DNA of 36,508 bases from Archaeoglobales archaeon (GTDB taxonomy: Archaea > Halobacteriota > Archaeoglobi > Archaeoglobales > Archaeoglobaceae). Within the stretch, counting starts at the first letter, position 1. Each line of letters begins with the position of its first letter. The position numbers and the translations under genes were made by a program. Of this stretch, positions 34,790 through 36,508 are shown one piece after another. The notes under the pieces were generated by a model that worked only from the letters and a program-made list of their open reading frames with translations, searched no databases and was not told the origin of the DNA. The stretch spans positions 1 through 36,508 of the forward strand of contig QMZC01000014.1 of NCBI GenBank assembly GCA_003662995.1, read 5' to 3'.

Positions 34790-35456
34790 TCAACCCAAAA
34801 AATTCCAAAGCCTCGATAACTCCTTCACCATCCTTCTTGCTTGTAACCATATCAGCTATTTCCTTGAGTTTTAAATCAGCATTTGCAACAGCAACACCAA
34901 AGCCAGCAGCTTTTAGCAAATCAGCGTCGTTTTCTGAATCCCCTATAGCCACAAAATCCTTTGCAGATAAACCAAGCTTTTTGGCGATGTACTCCAAAGC
35001 TTTGCCTTTGCTAACACTTGCATCAACTACATGATATGCAAAGCCAGAATCTATCAGTTTTATACCATCAATCCGCTCCAAAATCTTACGTCCCTCTTCA
35101 ATATCAAAATTTCTCCTCAAACAAACCTCGGATTTCCTATATTCTGCATCCAACATCTCAATATCAAAGTGTTGTTTTAAAAGCTCAACACCCTTCAAAC
35201 ATTTCACTATGTCTCCCAGAACAACGTCCTCACCATCGTAAGAGAATCTTACCACACCTCCATTCTCACAAATTACAATGTCTGATACGCCAATAAGCTT
35301 TGCCGCTGTTCTTGCATAACAGGAGATGTTTCCAGTAGCCAAAACTACAGGAATTTTCAGCCTTCTCAAAGCTTCAACAGCTTTGCAATTCAACGCCCTG
35401 TTTTTGTACGTTATTGTTCCATCGATGTCCACAGCAACTGCCTTTGGTTTGAACAT
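34785..35456 (-). CDS. Archaeal phosphoglycolate phosphatase (HAD superfamily)
   Basis: 223 residues, normal for the archaeal family. It dephosphorylates 2-phosphoglycolate. HAD motifs: I, AVDIDGTIT (nucleophile and acid/base Asp about residues 10 and 12); II, VVLATGN; III, the Lys in SVSKGKALEYIAKKLG; IV, FVAIGDSENDADLLKAAG. The ICENGGVVRF stretch and lid region are typical of the Cof/IIB subclass that includes Thermoplasma TA0175. Related IIB phosphatases act on other sugar phosphates, so the substrate is by family only. A TATA box 23-24 nt upstream implies a leaderless message. Confidence 0.9.
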   Translation of the reverse strand: MFKPKAVAVDIDGTITYKNRALNCKAVEALRRLKIPVVLATGNISCYARTAAKLIGVSDIVICENGGVVRFSYDGEDVVLGDIVKCLKGVELLKQHFDIEMLDAEYRKSEVCLRRNFDIEEGRKILERIDGIKLIDSGFAYHVVDASVSKGKALEYIAKKLGLSAKDFVAIGDSENDADLLKAAGFGVAVANADLKLKEIADMVTSKKDGEGVIEALEFFGLI

Positions 35457-35475
35457 GATGCTTGGTTAACGCAGG

Positions 35476-35501
35476 TTTATAAAAGAGTTTATAAAATTTG
35501 G
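35476..35501 (-). promoter_or_regulatory. Twin TATA boxes upstream of the phosphatase gene
   Basis: On the minus strand TTTATAAA at 35476-35483 is centred about 24 nt before the ATG at 35456, giving a leaderless start. A second copy of ATTTTATAAAC at about 35488-35498 would start transcription about 12 nt further upstream. No Shine-Dalgarno motif precedes the ATG. Confidence 0.55.
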
Positions 35502-35556
35502 GTATATTGCAAGATTCCTAAGCTAATATTGAAGAGTTTTTGGTTATTAACGGAAA

Positions 35557-36426
35557 CTATGCAGCAATCTGAACGTTTACTTTACCAGCTCCCCTACTCC
35601 TCTGCCCTCCCAACACTTTTATGTTCTGAATTGCTGGAAGTAATACTTTCTCGATCAGAGTTTTTGCTCTGTTTCTTTTGTCTGTTTCCCTCCAATTTTC
35701 CAACCATTTATCAATTACCACATCTCCAATCTTTCTTTCATCACCGAACTGTATTCCCTGCATTTCCAATATCGGTTCGGAGATTACAATGCTTACATTG
35801 CCCTTAAATACTGTTCCCGGTTTTACCTGTTCGCCTTCAACTTTTGCACCGTGGGCTGCAGTCCCTGTTTTCCTATCAATTCTTATATTTGTTTGGTCTA
35901 TTACGCTACCTTCGCCCTCAGGATAGAAGTTGCTAAATCTAAGAAATCCCATGAGTCCCGTAGTTCCCATGAAGTAGCATACGGGACAAATACTAAGGTC
36001 TCCAACACTTATTTGTCTGTCATCAACTTTTATCTCACAATGCTTTCTATACTTTCCCACATTAATTAGCTCCTCCTCAGCTTTTGTTGGTCTTGGAGAT
36101 GGGATACACGGCTTTAACAAACCTTTCTTGTCATTGGGTATATTAAATAGCTGGGTAAATTCATCAACCTTCTCAATGAATAGCAACTCTAACTGATGTC
36201 TCAATGCTCCTTTGAAGCTCGTTGCCGGTATAACGGGAGTTCTATCCACCTTGAATACAGCACCCTTTTTCTCAGTAAGTGGTGAAGGTGCAGAACCTAT
36301 ATGCAGAAAACTCCCTTCAGCAACTTCTATCCTTACTGGAAGTTCTAAAATTGTCATCTTTCCCTCTTTTTTCAATTCTATGTCCTTTTCTTGCCCTTCA
36401 ATTTCTATCCTTATTTTCTCGCTCAT
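35557..36426 (-). CDS. Type III CRISPR-Cas RAMP protein (Csm3/Cmr4/Csx7-like Cas7)
   Basis: 289 residues from the ATG at 36426, fixed by GGAGGTGA 4 nt upstream; a TTG five codons earlier would place that ribosome site inside the gene. It is a RAMP-superfamily backbone subunit of a type III effector complex that binds crRNA. Evidence: FLHIGSAPSPL at residues 41-50, TPVIPATSFKGALRHQLE (63-80), ICPVCYFMGTTGLMGFLRFSNFYPE (Cys147/Cys150), and the C-terminal Gly-rich loop GGQRSRGAGKV (273-283). Csm3 and Cmr4 carry a target-cleaving Asp near IGxxD; here the corresponding place reads IGSAPS, so cleavage may be lost. Subtype is uncertain because the rest of the operon lies beyond the window. Confidence 0.85.
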   Translation of the reverse strand: MSEKIRIEIEGQEKDIELKKEGKMTILELPVRIEVAEGSFLHIGSAPSPLTEKKGAVFKVDRTPVIPATSFKGALRHQLELLFIEKVDEFTQLFNIPNDKKGLLKPCIPSPRPTKAEEELINVGKYRKHCEIKVDDRQISVGDLSICPVCYFMGTTGLMGFLRFSNFYPEGEGSVIDQTNIRIDRKTGTAAHGAKVEGEQVKPGTVFKGNVSIVISEPILEMQGIQFGDERKIGDVVIDKWLENWRETDKRNRAKTLIEKVLLPAIQNIKVLGGQRSRGAGKVNVQIAA

Positions 36427-36508
36427 TCTATCACCTCCCAATATTTTGCTAATGAATCAATTTTTCTTACCAAATATGCTATTTCTTCAGGGGAGATTCC
36501 AGCTGTAT
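36423..36508 (-). CDS. C-terminal end of an upstream CRISPR-operon gene (truncated by window edge)
   Basis: An open minus-strand frame enters from the window edge and reads TAGISPEEIAYLVRKIDSLA then KYWEVIE before a TGA that overlaps the RAMP start codon (ATGA). The 4-nt overlap and the ribosome site lying within this frame show it is a real cotranscribed gene. About 27 residues are visible, mostly helical; the family cannot be named. By context it should be another type III CRISPR-Cas component. Confidence 0.6.
   Translation of the reverse strand, partial: TAGISPEEIAYLVRKIDSLAKYWEVIE
36431..36438 (-). promoter_or_regulatory. Strong ribosome binding site of the RAMP gene
   Basis: GGAGGTGA on the minus strand, 4 nt before the ATG at 36426, complements the archaeal 16S rRNA 3' end over its full length and decides the start codon of the RAMP gene. 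Confidence 0.75.

Noticed and set aside
35457-36508. A CRISPR repeat array near the RAMP gene
   Set aside because: I looked for regularly spaced direct repeats in the intergenic parts and found none.

Overview
The window looks like chromosomal DNA of a thermophilic, anaerobic euryarchaeon, most likely an Archaeoglobales relative. The evidence is an archaeal gene complement: methenyl-tetrahydromethanopterin cyclohydrolase, an F420/LLM-type oxidoreductase, RNase P subunit Rpp30, the KH protein Dim2/Pno1, archaeal phosphoglycolate phosphatase and a type III CRISPR RAMP protein. Transcription signals are also archaeal: TATA boxes, often about 25 nt from the start codon as in leaderless genes, plus GGTGA-type ribosome binding sites. 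The DNA is AT-rich. The genus is an inference from gene content; no rRNA gene is present.

Layout, left to right. (1) 86-10740, plus strand: a cell-surface cluster. A small type I membrane protein is followed directly by a giant 2584-residue secreted protein, then a 503-residue protein with an extracellular part, a Pro/Thr linker, one membrane segment and a PIN-like cytoplasmic tail, and then a two-helix membrane protein with its own PIN-like tail. (2) 10748-12546, minus: an unrecognised 249-residue protein and Mch (C1 metabolism). (3) 12789-15653, plus: hemL-hemC-uroporphyrinogen-III methyltransferase, overlapping genes of tetrapyrrole synthesis. (4) 15746-16944, plus: a membrane protein apparently split in two by a single-base frameshift in an A run. 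(5) 16957-21081, minus: a complete branched-chain amino-acid type ABC transporter (livK-H-M-G-F). It is divergent from (6) 21135-23019, plus: an LLM-class oxidoreductase and an amidohydrolase. (7) 23048-24501, minus: a COG1325 RNA-binding protein, Rpp30, and a decayed gene remnant. (8) 24582-31961, plus: a six-gene MoxR/DUF58/VWA cluster starting with a membrane-anchored coiled-coil protein. (9) 31968-35456, minus: phosphoglycolate phosphatase, Dim2/Pno1 KH protein, topoisomerase I and a zinc-ribbon protein. (10) 35557-36508, minus: a type III CRISPR RAMP protein and the end of a further gene, both part of an operon that leaves the window.

The least explained parts are the surface/PIN cluster at the left end and the MoxR-VWA cluster. 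Both couple membrane or extracellular domains to intracellular modules, an ATPase in one case and PIN-like folds in the other, with no obvious known pathway. No tRNA, rRNA, insertion sequence or CRISPR repeat array was seen.
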